The notes under the pieces are model-generated. The model saw only the letters and a list, made by a program, of their open reading frames with translations. It made no database searches and was not told where the DNA came from. A DNA stretch of 64,000 bases from Pseudevernia furfuracea (Eukaryota > Ascomycota > Lecanoromycetes > Lecanorales > Parmeliaceae): positions 1,227,809-1,291,808 of the forward strand of contig JAIUPT010000036.1 in the NCBI GenBank assembly GCA_022315425.1. The letters run 5' to 3'. Positions within the stretch are counted from its first letter, which is position 1; each line of letters begins with the position of its first letter. Made by a program: the position numbers and the translations under genes. Below are positions 45,636 to 56,984 of this stretch, piece by piece.

Positions 45636-46725
45636 GACTCCTGATCGCATCGTTGGATCAGCCTCCCTACACTGCGATACCAGCTGAACTGGTGGCTCTC
45701 AGCAAGGTAACCAATCATCTTCCTTTCACGGTCAACCACTAAATCCCTCAAACTCACAACGCCCCAAATCATCATCACCCGCCAAATCCTCTGGGCCCTC
45801 TCGAACATCTTCATCAAAATCTCAACCCTACATCGTTACAACGACCGCTTCTTCTTCTGACGTCGACCCTTCCGCATCGTCGTATATACCGTCATGGGCT
45901 TGGCCCTCTGCCTTTGCGTATTCATCAGCTTTGAAGCTCTATTCCTGTGTCGTCCGCTAGCATATACTTGGGACAAGACACCAAGCGGGAGCTGCGTGAA
46001 TTTGAAGACTACGATCCTATCTCAGGCGGCTGTCAACATCTTCATTGATATCGCGATAGTGGTGCTACCGATGAAGGAGTTGTGGGGATTACAGATGCAG
46101 CTGGTCAGGAAAGTTTGGCAGTGGGCTCCATGTTTAGTGTTGGTGTTGACTATGTCTCCGTCAACTCAACTGATATTCAGCTCTTTCTTTTCAACGCCAG
46201 CATAAGCTAATGACGGAGTACGTACGTACATAGGATTGTTGCCATAACAACGCTACGAATCAACTCGATCCGCGAAATCAACTTTGAAGATCTAGGCCAC
46301 TCGGCTACCCGAACGCGCCCTCTTCAACATCCTCGAGACTACCCTCGGCATCTTCAATGCTTGTTTGCCAGTCACTCCGCCCGTCATCATGAGTTTGCTC
46401 GGCAGGGAGTACATAATATCATCGTCGCTTCAGCCGCCTAGTAAAAGAAACATCACCATGCAAAGCAGACAGCGTGATAGGAACTAGCATGATTGGGCTA
46501 AGAAAAGCAAATCCGGATTGGCAATCTTCTAGTAGTCCGCAGGGCCCGGGCGCGGGTGATAAATTTCGCCAGATCTACGATGCGGAGGATGTTTATCCGT
46601 TAAAAAATGTGTCGAATGTTGTCAGTGGCTCGAGGGATGAGATTCTAATCAAGCTGTCGGTTGAGAAGGCGTTCTCGCCTGCGGAGATGCAGACGCGGGT
46701 TGTAGAGGTCGGGTCCGATGTGTAA
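45636..46725 (+). pseudogene. Decayed fungal rhodopsin-domain membrane protein
   Basis: Same family and strand as 42635-44493, but only from about TM3 onward. PYTAIPAELVALSK near 45670 and ALSNIFIKISTLHRYNDRFF near 45805 are followed by an in-frame TGA at about 45857-45859. The frame then resumes as FRIVVYTVMGLALCLCVFIS, FLCRPLAYTWDKTPSGSCVN, LSQAAVNIFIDIAIVVLPMK (TM5 region) and TTLRINSIREINFEDL. A frameshift near 46310 leads to LFNILETTLGIFNACLPVTP and VIMSLLGREY. The last island (46474-46725) is a Ser/Lys tail with FRQIYDAEDVYPLKNVSN and an ending KLSVEKAF. It diverges clearly from the intact neighbour (for example WDKTPSGSC), so it is an older paralogue rather than a recent duplicate. No N-terminal TM1-TM2 part remains. 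Confidence 0.75.
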
Positions 46726-47047
46726 GGGCACTTCGAAATCGCGTAGCTGGTTCTTTTAAACATGGAGAGCAATTGTGCCGATGCGGACACGGGGCCGGGA
46801 ATGGTATAGTACATTGATACTCTCATATATGGTCTGCAGACATTGATTGATACAGTCGCTGCGAGCACAGTTGATGCTTGTTTTCTGATTGCTATGATAG
46901 TGCTCTAGCAAGGAAGACAAGAGGGCGTTGAATTACATGTTGTAGACAAATCATAATATGAAAGGCTAGTTGTGTGGCATGCTTTGCTACGACTGACCAG
47001 TGCAAGAGCGTTGGAGACCAATGATCCTATCACAAATCTATCACAGC
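46726..47047. other. Spacer
   Basis: No gene seen between the decayed rhodopsin-like gene and the minus-strand exon that ends at 47048. Confidence 0.4.
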
Positions 47048-47345
47048 TCAGAATTCGGTAGCCTCAAACCCTGAATCCTGCCTTAACTGATACCGGTGAT
47101 AGCGGAAGAAATCTTTGATGATCTTTTGGTCCTCAGCCGGCGTAAACCCAAGCGCCATATGGTTCAGCGCCTTGATAAGCTCAGGTGTAACGCAGCCATG
47201 TTTTGGCGCGGACTCGACACCTACCGTTTTCTTTGACTTGCGAGCGACCTTGCGTTTGGTTTTGGGTTTGAAAGTGGTTATCAAGAGTGATTGACCTCTC
47301 TCATCTCTGGTTTTCTCAACTTCATCGCTGCCGTCTCATTCTATT
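47048..47345 (-). CDS. Possible terminal exon of a small basic protein (partial)
   Basis: A minus frame is open from about 47345 to a TAG/TAA-type stop at 47048: SDEVEKTRDERGQSLLITTF, then a Lys/Arg-rich stretch (KPKTKRKVARKSKKTVGVES), then a globular-looking end (PELIKALNHMALGFTPAEDQ, FFRYHRYQLRQDSGFE). There is no ATG in the frame that includes the basic part, so at least one upstream exon is needed; none could be fixed. The basic stretch could act as a nuclear signal. Family not recognised. It might be a relic. Confidence 0.4.
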
Positions 47346-48209
47346 AAGACTGCAGAGCATTTTGTAATATCAGAGGCCAACTCCAGAAGAAAGGTTCTTC
47401 GCAGAATTCGGCGCTGTCAGCAATACGGCTAGTGTATCTGCGGGGAATCTTACCTATATGACCCTAAGCTCCGCCCTATGAGAGCCTGTGCTGGACGGTC
47501 CATAAGCGGTGAAGGTGGATATCGCATCGAATAGGAGACTTTCTATGCATACTTGCGAGGTTTCTACTCAGACTACTAGGCCGGTAACTAGACCTCTTTG
47601 TACTGCGCCATTGTCACACAGGCTCGGAAGGAGATTCTGGATTCTCTGGTCGCTCCTAGGGGCTCTGAATTGCTTGACAAGGGCGACACTCACGACACAT
47701 TGCGACGACTACGTTCCCTTTCTATAACATCAGTGATTAGTGGGGCCTGATATGCTCTGTTAGCTCTGTTAGTATGTGACTTAAACGCTGGCTCCAAATT
47801 TGGAGGCTTTGTCAATCTCAATCCGGCATACTCTATCGTCATACGGACGAGAGGCAGTCTTCTGCCCAGCAGTCCTCTCTCTCTCTCTCTTTTTTGAGCG
47901 TTTCGTCATTACTCAGTCAAAACGATATCGGAGTCTTCTATGGAAGTACAATTCCTAGTGGGAGAAAGTACCTAGCATACGAGTACAGTACTGTTGTAGA
48001 GTAAGGTAAGGTAGTCTTGTAGAGTTCTAAATTTGGCGACGGAGAAATGTTTGGAGTAAGGCTGGGGCCGAATAAAAATAGTATGGTAGCGCTTAGTCAG
48101 CCCAGGTGTCTCTTCACCTGACCATCACCGACTCTCCTTCCTTCCTCACTTCTTCATCTTCCCCATTCTTCCCTCTTTCCCTTCTTCCTTCCTTAATTTC
48201 TTCATCAAC
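47346..48209. other. Upstream region of the WW-domain gene
   Basis: No supported gene. CT dinucleotide run at 47876-47891, and a strongly CT-rich leader at about 48125-48205 directly before the ATG, as is common in fungal 5' leaders. Confidence 0.5.
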
Positions 48210-49816
48210 ATGGACTACCTAAATCAAGCTGCCCAGGCCTATGCCCATCAGCAAAGACCTGGCTCCCAGGCCTCAGGTCCTCCTCACCAAGGCCCTCCTC
48301 ACCAGGGTCAGCCTCAAGGCCAGGGCTATTACCCACCCCACCAACCTACCTCTCAACCGCCGCGCTCACCTGGTCCACCACAGGGTGCTAACAATGCCCT
48401 TCCACCTGGCTGGATCCAAGAGTGGGACGCGCCACAGAACCGTTACTTCTAGTACGTACATATCGTCTTAACTTTCGATTGCAAAGCGGAGCCTTGAGAC
48501 ATGGGTGGGGCGTTACTTACTCTTCGGACATGCTTAAAGATGTACTAACCCCTCTTAATAATGAGATGCTGACTTTAGATCAGCATCAATCAACGCACAG
48601 GCGAACGTACCTTTAACCGTCCCTCTGCCCCTCATCCAGGCCCCCCACCTTCCGGCCCTAATCTCAACCTGCCCCCTGGCTGGGTAGCCGAATGGGACGC
48701 TCCCGATCACCGCTGGTTTTACATCAATCAAAGGACCGGTGAACGTAGCTGGGACCCACCTCGTGGACCTCCGACCGCACAGTACACAGAGGTGCATACC
48801 AGTGGGCGGGGACCGATGGGCTCTACATATCAGCAGACTGAAGTGGTCACGCAGGCTCCACAGCAGAAAAATCACAATTTGGCATACGGGGCTGGGGGAG
48901 CTGTGGCTGGTTTGGCTGCGGGGGCATTGTTGATGCACGAAGGCCACAAAGTTGGTATGTTTCCTACGGCTCTTGCCATTCCTGTGCTCGCTTTCAAGGG
49001 GCCAGGCCTGATACTTTCGTCTTATGACAGAGGAGCACTGGGAGGAAGACAAGCATAAGTTCGAAAATGACTTCGAAGGCCGCCATGGCTATCGAGATGA
49101 GGAGCGTCGTGGGTACGGTGGAGATGGGTATGGCCGCCGCGGTGGGGATACAATCGTTGAGAATCAGACTTTCATCGACGATAACGATCGATATGGGGGT
49201 GGATACCGCCGTGGAGACGACACCATCATTGAGAACGAGACCATCGTCAACGATAACCGCTACGATGACTACCGTCCCAGAAACGATACATTCATTGAGA
49301 ACGAAACTATCGTCAACGAAGACAATTACGATGATCGTCGCGGTGACGATACTATCATCCAGAACGAGACTATCGTCGATGATGACCGATATGGAGGCCG
49401 CGATGACTACAATGAAACAACCGTTGTGCGAGATGATGGATATGGCGACGAGGGATACCGCAGAGATGAATACAGAGACGATGGCTTTGTGGATGATGCC
49501 GCTCGGTGGACTGGGAACAAGGCATGTTCCGGCTTGTGCACTCCACTTTACCGATCACCTGCTGATGGTTATCGTATAGGTACAAGAAGTTGAAGACTTT
49601 CCGGATGACGCCGCACGATGGACTGGGGATAAAGTGCGCTCCCACTTATGCACTTGACTTACCAAGCACTTGCTGACGGTCTCCCTTTAGGTACAAGAAG
49701 TCGAAGACATCCCACAAGACATCGAGAACTCTTTTGATGAACGTCGTGATAACATCGAGGACGCTTATGATGAAGGTCGTGACGACCGCGAGAGCTATGA
49801 TGACGATCGCTACTGA
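48210..49816 (+). CDS. Protein with two WW domains and acidic repeats
   Basis: Exons 48210-48451, 48584-48954, 49031-49521, 49580-49633 and 49691-49816 give 427 residues; all junctions are in phase. The N-terminus is Gln/Pro/Gly-rich. WW domain 1 (LPPGWIQEWDAPQNRYFYIN) is split by intron 1 and carries Phe where the second Trp is expected (RTFNRP). WW domain 2 (LPPGWVAEWDAPDHRWFYIN, ERSWDPP) is canonical. A Gly/Ala hydrophobic patch follows (GAGGAVAGLAAGALL), then EEHWEEDKHKFEND and a run of about four acidic repeats around the core TIxENETIVND. WW domains bind proline-rich peptides. Intron 3 uses a GC donor (AAG|GCATGT). The last two introns and the exons around them are tandem copies: DDAARWTGNK and DDAARWTGDK precede them, VQEVEDFP and VQEVEDIP follow. 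The gene looks intact. Confidence 0.9.
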
Positions 49817-51317
49817 GCGACAGCTACCATCTGCTCTGCATCTGTCATGCTCTTGTTTTTATGCGGGATAAAAGCGATTCACAGTACTCGGTAGTACGCT
49901 CTTCCTACTAGACCATATGAAGCTCAGTCGCGTCCCCCTCACACGGTTTCCTTTCACTGCCGTAAGGTGTTGAATGACTTGAACAAATCGCCCCCCTCTG
50001 TCTAAGGCTACCATGCCACTATCCTATCAATCTGGCCCTCCAGCCCTTCCTGAGATACAAATGACGAAGCCGAAAGAGGGTCCACCTGCCCGAGGTACCA
50101 ATATGCGCATGAAGTAAAATTTGGAAAAACCCACACGAGCTCCTCTTCTTGTAAGCGTATCACATAGTCAAGGCTATCTGGCAATGATTGTGTCGAAGTG
50201 CACGGCATGTCTTAGAAACGCCACACCCTCGAAGGAAAAGCATATACTCTAGCACGACGAGTGTGTTGAGGTAGTTCCCGATGCCTTTCGTCACGGCCAC
50301 TACTCTATGGATCGCCAGGATCTTTCAGTGTCTTGGCACATGGCTGTGAAACCAGTCATTAGAGATCTGCAGGGTGTGTTCTTGTAGGTGTGTCTCTTTA
50401 TGGGAACATTGTTACAGGTGCCACTGTGAGTATAGATCACGTCTGGCAATCTCGTCAACTCTGGGGTCCGTTTCGTCCCAGTTCCTCTAATCTGGGGAGA
50501 CACAATCAGGTGAGGATCATGCAGATCAATGATGCTATATGTGAATTCGGAAGCGCATATCCAAAGCTCGTGACCCGACGATTAGATGTTCACAGTGTGT
50601 CATTATTGATTGATTGTAAGAGGTAGGTTCTTTTAAATAAATCAGTAACACAACCACCTAGTGAACACAACGCAAGCTCGTTTTGTTTTGTTTGTCTACT
50701 TCACAGTAAGATTTATATAGTGGCCATGACCTGGCCCCGCCCACCAATCTCTGTTGAATATCAATTTCACGAAGTCCGCATTCAAAATTTATAAAAAAAT
50801 ATAACCTAGTGGACCTGCGAAGATATATGGCGCAGATCGACAGTGATTTCAGTCCACCGAGATCTCTTTGTCTAGGAAGAAACGGCAGGCTACTTGCTAC
50901 GCTGAGCTACTACTTGAACCCTCATATATGCCGAGCTCGAGTTGTGCAGCTTGAGGAAGTTGCAAGACATGTTCAGTGGCAAAAGCATCAACTCTGGTAA
51001 GCGCCGAGATCAGTGTGAAGACGTTCAAGTTCGTTGCATGACTAAAAGGGTTTTTAACGGCAAGTTTGAAGCCTCCCGATTGAGGTCCTTCGTCAACACA
51101 CCGACCTCAACATTCTCGGCCCGACCAATCATTGGTCAAATCTATCAACACAATAGTGGGTAGTAAAAACACTCAACATGACTCTTTTGATGGTGTTGTT
51201 GTGCTAGCGCGTCCCTGGGCTTCTATATAATCCCCATTCTCTCTGTGGTTCTTCTTTTTCTTCAACTACTGTCAGCTCGACCACAATTCACTCTCTGGTA
51301 TTTCCCTTCTTACAACA
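49817..51317. other. Intergenic region
   Basis: No supported gene over 1.5 kb. A TATATAA box at 51224-51230 lies about 90 bases before the next ATG and is followed by a CT-rich leader, a plausible core promoter. Confidence 0.5.
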
Positions 51318-52975
51318 ATGTTGTACTTCATTCTGGAGATCATCGTCTTCATAGCCCACTTTTTCAAAGAGTCACAGGTCAAGCCTATCGGCCAGCATGA
51401 GGGCGGCCTGGAAAAGAGGATCGGCGGTGCAAGACCAAACCATCAGGGCAACGCGAAGGTATATGAAATAGTACCTATCTCGAGTGCAGCTGTGGCTGAC
51501 TTACCTAGGCTATGTCTAAGTCTTCAACACCGAAGCCAACTGGGTATAAGACAAGAACAGCCCAAGTTCGGATTGTGACGGGAACACAGATACAGGAACA
51601 TGCTTCTACAGATGGTAGCTTAAATGGCACGCTCGTCAATACTCCCACCGAAGCCCTTTCGCCATCGCTGGTGCAACAGGAGTTTGGTGAAGGCCTTGCC
51701 ACAATTCATGGGCTGGAAGACAGTGAGCGAAATGAGTCTCCAAAAATTGAGCGCAGCGCCCGACATGAAGAGACAGAGAACATCCTTCAAGACGTCTACG
51801 AGACGATTACAGCAGCGGATAGGAATCCACGAGAACAAGAAGAGTTGCTGAGGATCGAAGTAGCTGCACATCAGCAGACTCGTGAAGATTTTGCCAGATT
51901 TGAAGATTGGTGCAAGCGTTTGGAAGATGAAAACATGAGGCTTCAAACAGACGTCGAAGATGCGGGACGTGAAACCACGGAGATTCGAAGGCAACTTCAC
52001 AATGCGGAAGACAACCTTACACGGTTTGAAACGCATGCGGATGGGCGGATACATGGACTCATGAAATCCATCAAGGGATATCAATCGATGATCCAGCAAC
52101 TGCAAAAACAAGTAGTCGAGCTGAATGCGGGTATCTCCTGGTGCAGTCAACTGGGGATTAACTTTCACGTTCGTTTGCAGAAGGCCGAGACATTGCTGAA
52201 ACCAAACGATAGAGGTTTTGCTGAGTACAAACGTCTGATGAACGACGCAGCACAATACTTTTCAGTTCCTGTCAACACTGAGAATAAAAATGGAGACGTA
52301 CACGGCGATTTTGTGAGAGTTGAAGAAATCGATGAAGACGGTCACAACGAGGAAAAAGACAGCGATTGGGAGAACGGTAGTGTCCCTAAGCTCGAGACAC
52401 ACAAGGTCACTTGCGACGACATGTCAGCGAACGAAGCAGGCGCGTCCCAAGCAGGAGACGATGTCCCGGCACTCAATGATAATGATGATGATGATGTTCC
52501 CAGCCCTGGCCGTCGAATGAGACCTGGCACCGCAAATAGAGTGCCTATCTCGGTCTTTGCAGCCCGGTCTGGAAACACAACCAAGAAGCCATCATCCACG
52601 CTATTCGGGAATCCAGCTCAGCAAGCTCAACGTCCTCCTTCACCAGCTACTTCTGCGTTTCCGATAAGCTTCGGCTTCTCGGAATCTTCAACCAAGCCTA
52701 AAAAAATATATAAAACACCCGCAGTACAAAAGCCAGTACAAGAGCCAACACAAAAAATCAACGCCTCAAACACCCCGGCTCGTAGTAGAAATGGGAGGGG
52801 TGGAATCGAACGTGGCCGAGGACGTCGAGGTCGTGGCACAGATCGTACAAAAGCGCCACTTCGCATTGACAGTGATTCATCTTCAGGCGATGGCATGGCG
52901 AGTATAAATGCTGGAGTTGATTCACCACCACCATCTACGGCATTCCCGGTACACTATGGCTTTTCAGAACCTTAG
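51318..52975 (+). CDS. Membrane-anchored coiled-coil hypothetical protein
   Basis: Exons 51318-51458 and 51509-52975, with a 50-nt intron (GTATAT donor, CTGAC branch, CCTAG acceptor), give 535 residues. The first exon encodes a hydrophobic N-terminus (MLYFILEIIVFIAHFF) that could be a signal anchor. If exon 1 were ignored, ATG 51512 in exon 2 would start a 487-residue soluble form. Residues about 120-250 form a long charged coiled coil (EQEELLRIEVAAHQQTREDF, ENMRLQTDVEDAGRETTEIR). An acidic part follows with a DNDDDD run, then a Ser/Pro-rich stretch in which FPISFGFSES and FPVHYGFSEP form a repeat. Between them is an RGRGRRGRG basic tract that recalls RGG RNA-binding tails. No family recognised. 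Confidence 0.78.
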
Positions 52976-53575
52976 TTTTCGCTATGTGATACTGTGGCAG
53001 GGGTGACGGAGGCTTCGTGATTGGATGGATCGATAGGGAGAGCCACGATGCTACTGATGCGTGGGAGAATGTTTATTTATTCTACATGCTGTGTCCGCGG
53101 GGACTGTTCTATAGCAGCTTTTGGAGACTAGGATTTCTGATATAGGGTTCAAACGATTTTTTTGGGAGAGTTGGGCAAGGCCAAGCGTTTCTAGCTCCAC
53201 GACTGGCATCAGACTCAAAGCTCGTCTCTTGACGGCAACAGCAATATTCCAATCTATTTATTTAAAAAAACTGTGAACTAAGATGATGATAAGCGTGAGA
53301 TCAAACGCCTCACAGTGGCTTTTAGTGATGATTAAAGACCGCTGCGAGCGCCTCAATCACCGGTTGCCCTAGCTAAACTAGATCAGAGAGAACTTGACGC
53401 GTAAGATAATCTTAAACCAGTCCTACAATACAAGGGCATCATTTTCTCTCCTTGGTCATACTAGCAAGGTCAAAGCGCTTAACTTTGAAAGCATCTGTAA
53501 GTTACTAACAACGCTTATTCAAGGAGTTAGGCAAGTAACTCTACTCCGTGTAAGAGATATGAGAAAACATAAATA
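52976..53575. other. Intergenic region
   Basis: No gene seen. Confidence 0.45.
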
Positions 53576-54731
53576 ATGACTCGACTGCAATTAGAAATTC
53601 TTAGAACTTGCCTTCTGTCGCTGTCTTCGCCCGTTTCTTCGCCGCGGAAAAAAAATAACCCACTCTGCTCAAGTTCCGCTCTGAGTGACCCGCGTGGCCA
53701 GGCCAACGTGAGAGCAGTCGTCCTTCTCCACCCCGGACGTCCTGAATTCCTCAAACTCGAAACCCGCTCAATATCCGCACCGGAAAAGGGCCAAATCCTG
53801 ATCCAAATCAAAGCCTTCGGCCTCAACCGCTCCGAACTCTTCACCCGTGTCGGATATTCTCCTAACGTCAAGCTCCCTCGTGTCCTCGGCATCGAAGCCG
53901 TGGGCCTTGTTCACGAAGTGCCTGGTGCCGAATTCGAGAAGGGTGATGTCGTCGCGACCTGTATGGGCGGTCTGAGAAGAGAAGTAGACGGTGGGTACGC
54001 TGAGTATACTCCAATTAAAGCGGAGTATGCAAGGGCTGTCAGGACCGGGTTGTCGTGGAATGTTCTCGGGTGTGCTGCCGGAGATACTGCAGATGTCTTG
54101 GGGTGCCCTGAATAGGAATCTGGGTATCAAAGGAGGTGAAACGCTGCTGATTCGCGGCGGCACTACGTCTGTGAGCTTGGCAGAGGCTGCTATTGCGAAG
54201 AGTCAGCGAGTGACTGTGCTGGCTACGACGCGTAGAGCGGATAGGGAGGGCTTGCTGCGCAAAAGTGGCGTCGATCATGTTGTTGCTGATGCTGGTTTTA
54301 TTGTCGTGTTTCCCGATGGCGTCGATAAAGTCCTAGAGCTGATCGGATCCACGTTTTTGGTTTGGATTCGCTGCGCAAGGAAAGGTGGGAAGATCTCTCA
54401 AGTAGGGGTGGTTGGAGGAAATAATGAAGATAGTGCGGAGAAGGCGTTGTCGCCAGGGGCAACTTATGGATTTTATCGCGGGGAGCAGGAGAATTTCCAT
54501 GCGTTGCCGCTGGAGAAGCTGCTGGGGCAGGTACATGATGGAAGGTTGCCGGTGCAGATTGGAAGGATTTTTCAGTTGGAAGAAAATATGGAGGCGCATC
54601 GGGTTATGGAGGACAATGGTGCTGGGGGCAAGATTGTGGTACCTACGTGGGTGACTCAGTGCGATAAGTTTAAGCCAATTTTTTTCGTTTTGCGGTCAAC
54701 CGAAAGAAGAGTACCACAAATACTATGGTAG
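53576..54731 (+). pseudogene. Zinc-type MDR alcohol dehydrogenase/quinone reductase with +1 frameshift
   Basis: Medium-chain dehydrogenase/reductase, NAD(P)H-dependent reduction of quinones or enones. The catalytic N-domain is in frame 53576-54115: VRAVVLLHPGRPEFLKLETR, IKAFGLNRSELFTRVGYSP, RVLGIEAVGLVHEVPG, EFEKGDVVATCMGG. At about 54071 one extra T shifts the frame. The next frame continues directly as VLPEILQMSWGALNRNLGIK, then the nucleotide-binding start GGETLLIRGGTTSVSLAEAA (GxxxxxxGG/S variant), VDKVLELIGS, and KIVVPTW near the end. The expected first Met of the family (MRAVV..) is a GTG here; the only upstream ATG (53576) adds an unrelated 44-residue leader. After KIVVPT the frame runs on about 25 residues beyond the usual end. 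Two independent defects suggest a true pseudogene, although the single-base shift alone could be a sequence error. Confidence 0.82.
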
Positions 54732-54941
54732 GGGTTGTAATGGCAACCTTTGACAAACTTGGAAATGTAGCAGGCAGACGAATGGTACAGACGAGTCATT
54801 TTCAAGGTTGGCTTGGTTTGGAGATATTTCTTCTGATCTCTGGTCTGGTGCGAGAGATGGCAATCTATCACTGAAGAATTTATTGCATCCATTCAGATGG
54901 TCTGCTCGCATCTCACGGCTTTTCAGACATCCGGTGGATAC
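54732..54941. other. Spacer between convergent genes
   Basis: Short interval between the plus-strand MDR-like gene and the minus-strand gene ending at 54942. It should contain both 3' ends. Confidence 0.4.
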
Positions 54942-55561
54942 TCATCGCTTAAGAGGACGTTTGACCATCTCCCATTGACGCCCAAGCTCAGATTCGCTTG
55001 CCTCGTCTTGGTCCTGCTGAGTTTCTTCGTCATGGGGCTTCAACCTTTCGGCTTCTTCTTGAACCCCTTTCTCCTTTGTTTCTGCTGGTTCTACTGCCTC
55101 AGCATCTTGTTTCTTCTTCTTGTTTTCCTTCTTCTCCTCCTTCAGTGCTTGAACGTCCTTCTTGATCATAGTGACTTCTACCTTACGCTCTTCGTTTGTG
55201 AGTTTGTCAAGTTGGGCGGTAGTGAGACTGTATGAGGATTTGTGCTTGATTGGAGGCGAGCTCTTCGGACCGCTTTCGTTGTTGAGGAGGACACTGAATC
55301 GGGTTCCTTTCACCTCAGCGGCTGCGGCGGATGCTACATAAATATTAGCTCGAAGTAATTCAAAGGCAAATTTCTGTCAAGGCACTGGCCTTCCCCCTGC
55401 TTTATTTTTGCACGCGTTTGCTCTTTGCTATTGCACTGATTACGTAGGTCATCGCGATATTTTGCTAGTTGATTGTAAGCTTGGCAAAATCTAGACGGGG
55501 TATCGTCGGCTGGATCATATTTGTTTGAGAGTAGGAACTCGAGATCTCGTTGGGAGGTCAT
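54942..55561 (-). CDS. Lys/Glu-rich coiled-coil hypothetical protein
   Basis: Minus strand, exon 1 55561-55414 and exon 2 55333-54942, with an 80-nt intron (GTGCAA donor, GCTAAT branch, ATGTAG acceptor), give 179 residues. Exon 1 encodes MTSQRDLEFLLSNKYDPADD and CQAYNQLAKYRDDLRNQCNS, a soluble helical start. Exon 2 begins SAAAAEVKGTRFSVLLNNES and carries a strongly charged helix (QALKEEKKENKKKKQDAEAV). A later donor (GTGCCT) would leave the wrong phase, so the earlier one is preferred. No signal peptide or membrane helix. Family not recognised; it may be a small intracellular scaffold. Confidence 0.6.
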
Positions 55562-56984
55562 AATGAACCTCCTAATCTGAATCTTGTTGTAAAATCAAAG
55601 AATAGAAAGGCGCCACGGAGATGGCTTTTACAGTGACAAAGTGTTTGTCTCGCGATTGCCAGACAAACATGGACAAAGGGAAGAATAGTCTCGAATGAGC
55701 CGGATCAGACTAGACAGAACTTTCCAGTGGCAATTGCTGGGGTTCCATAGGATCTTAGGTTATTGATGAGTTACTCGCTGGGATGTCGAAAGGGACAAAG
55801 GCAGCTATATGCATGATGATTGATTGATTTATACATTGTAAGGCGCATGTTGGTCAAAATTTGATCGCACCCGATATGTAGCATGTAACAATGTGAAAAT
55901 AACCACAACTGAATACTGTGACAAGTGGCTTTTAGCATAAAAACTTTCTCGGATTTATCTCTTATCAAAAAAAACAAACATTCTGGCATATCTGCCTAAT
56001 GACATTGCGCGTAAGATGTGAATGCTCAGGATGATCGTGACTGTCCTTCTGAAGTGGTGTACCCAAGGATCTGACATGCTAATAAGACAGTCATCGCCGT
56101 CCGAGACCATAAGCGCTAAGGCGGCACGTGACATGTGATACTCGTAAGGCTGAAATTACTGCCTAGGCCTTTTCCTTTCCGACCGCATCACCTCATAAAT
56201 AATGTACCTTGTCTTCTGGTCCAAAGACAGCATCATATTTCGCAATGTTTCCTACATCAGGATCGCAAGGAGGCTCGGTGTTCCACCTCTAATCTCTACT
56301 GCTCTTCACACCTTCGCTTGGGGCTGACCATGAACAGAGAAAGATTAACCGCTAGCCCCCACAGAGCAGTCTAGGCCATGAACCCGACGACCTGGTTGCC
56401 GCTTATACGGGGCGCCACTCACATGCTATGATTTAAGATGCAGGGGCAAGAACGGCAATTTCCCCCTGTGTCTGCCCCGGGGCCCGATAGCATGGTTACA
56501 ACTCTTTGAGCTGTGATTTTGGCCCCAGCTCAGCGGGATTTATGGGATCTTCTACGCGTAGTGCAACATCGTTGCTACGCACCGAGAGGCGAGCACCCAT
56601 GTTTAATTGCATTCCAAATGACTGCATACGCTGACTGTGCCATTATTGCACCATATCGCGCTCTCTGAGCCATCTATACTGCAGACTGGTGCGATGTACA
56701 TGGGCCAACTCGCTTTGCTCATTAGTACCCGTGTAATTCCACGAACTCCCCCGAACTCCAGCCAAGGGGGGTGCTTAGCCACCTGCTAGATTCAGCTCCG
56801 CATCTCCCCATACCTAAGATGCGGATGAAGATTCGCACGATTTCTTCTTCACCTCTATCTCTACCTACTTGTACAAAATTGAAGGCTTTCCCCTGAAATT
56901 TGCAACTTTGCACCCATCGAAGCCCTATCATTTCAACGCGCTCAAACCCAATTCAGTCGTTACTAAAACTCATATCAATCCAAG
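55562..56984. other. Divergent intergenic region
   Basis: No supported gene. It separates a minus-strand and a plus-strand gene and so should hold both promoters. Frames at 55771-55989 (minus) and 56135-56374 (plus) have no support. Confidence 0.45.
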
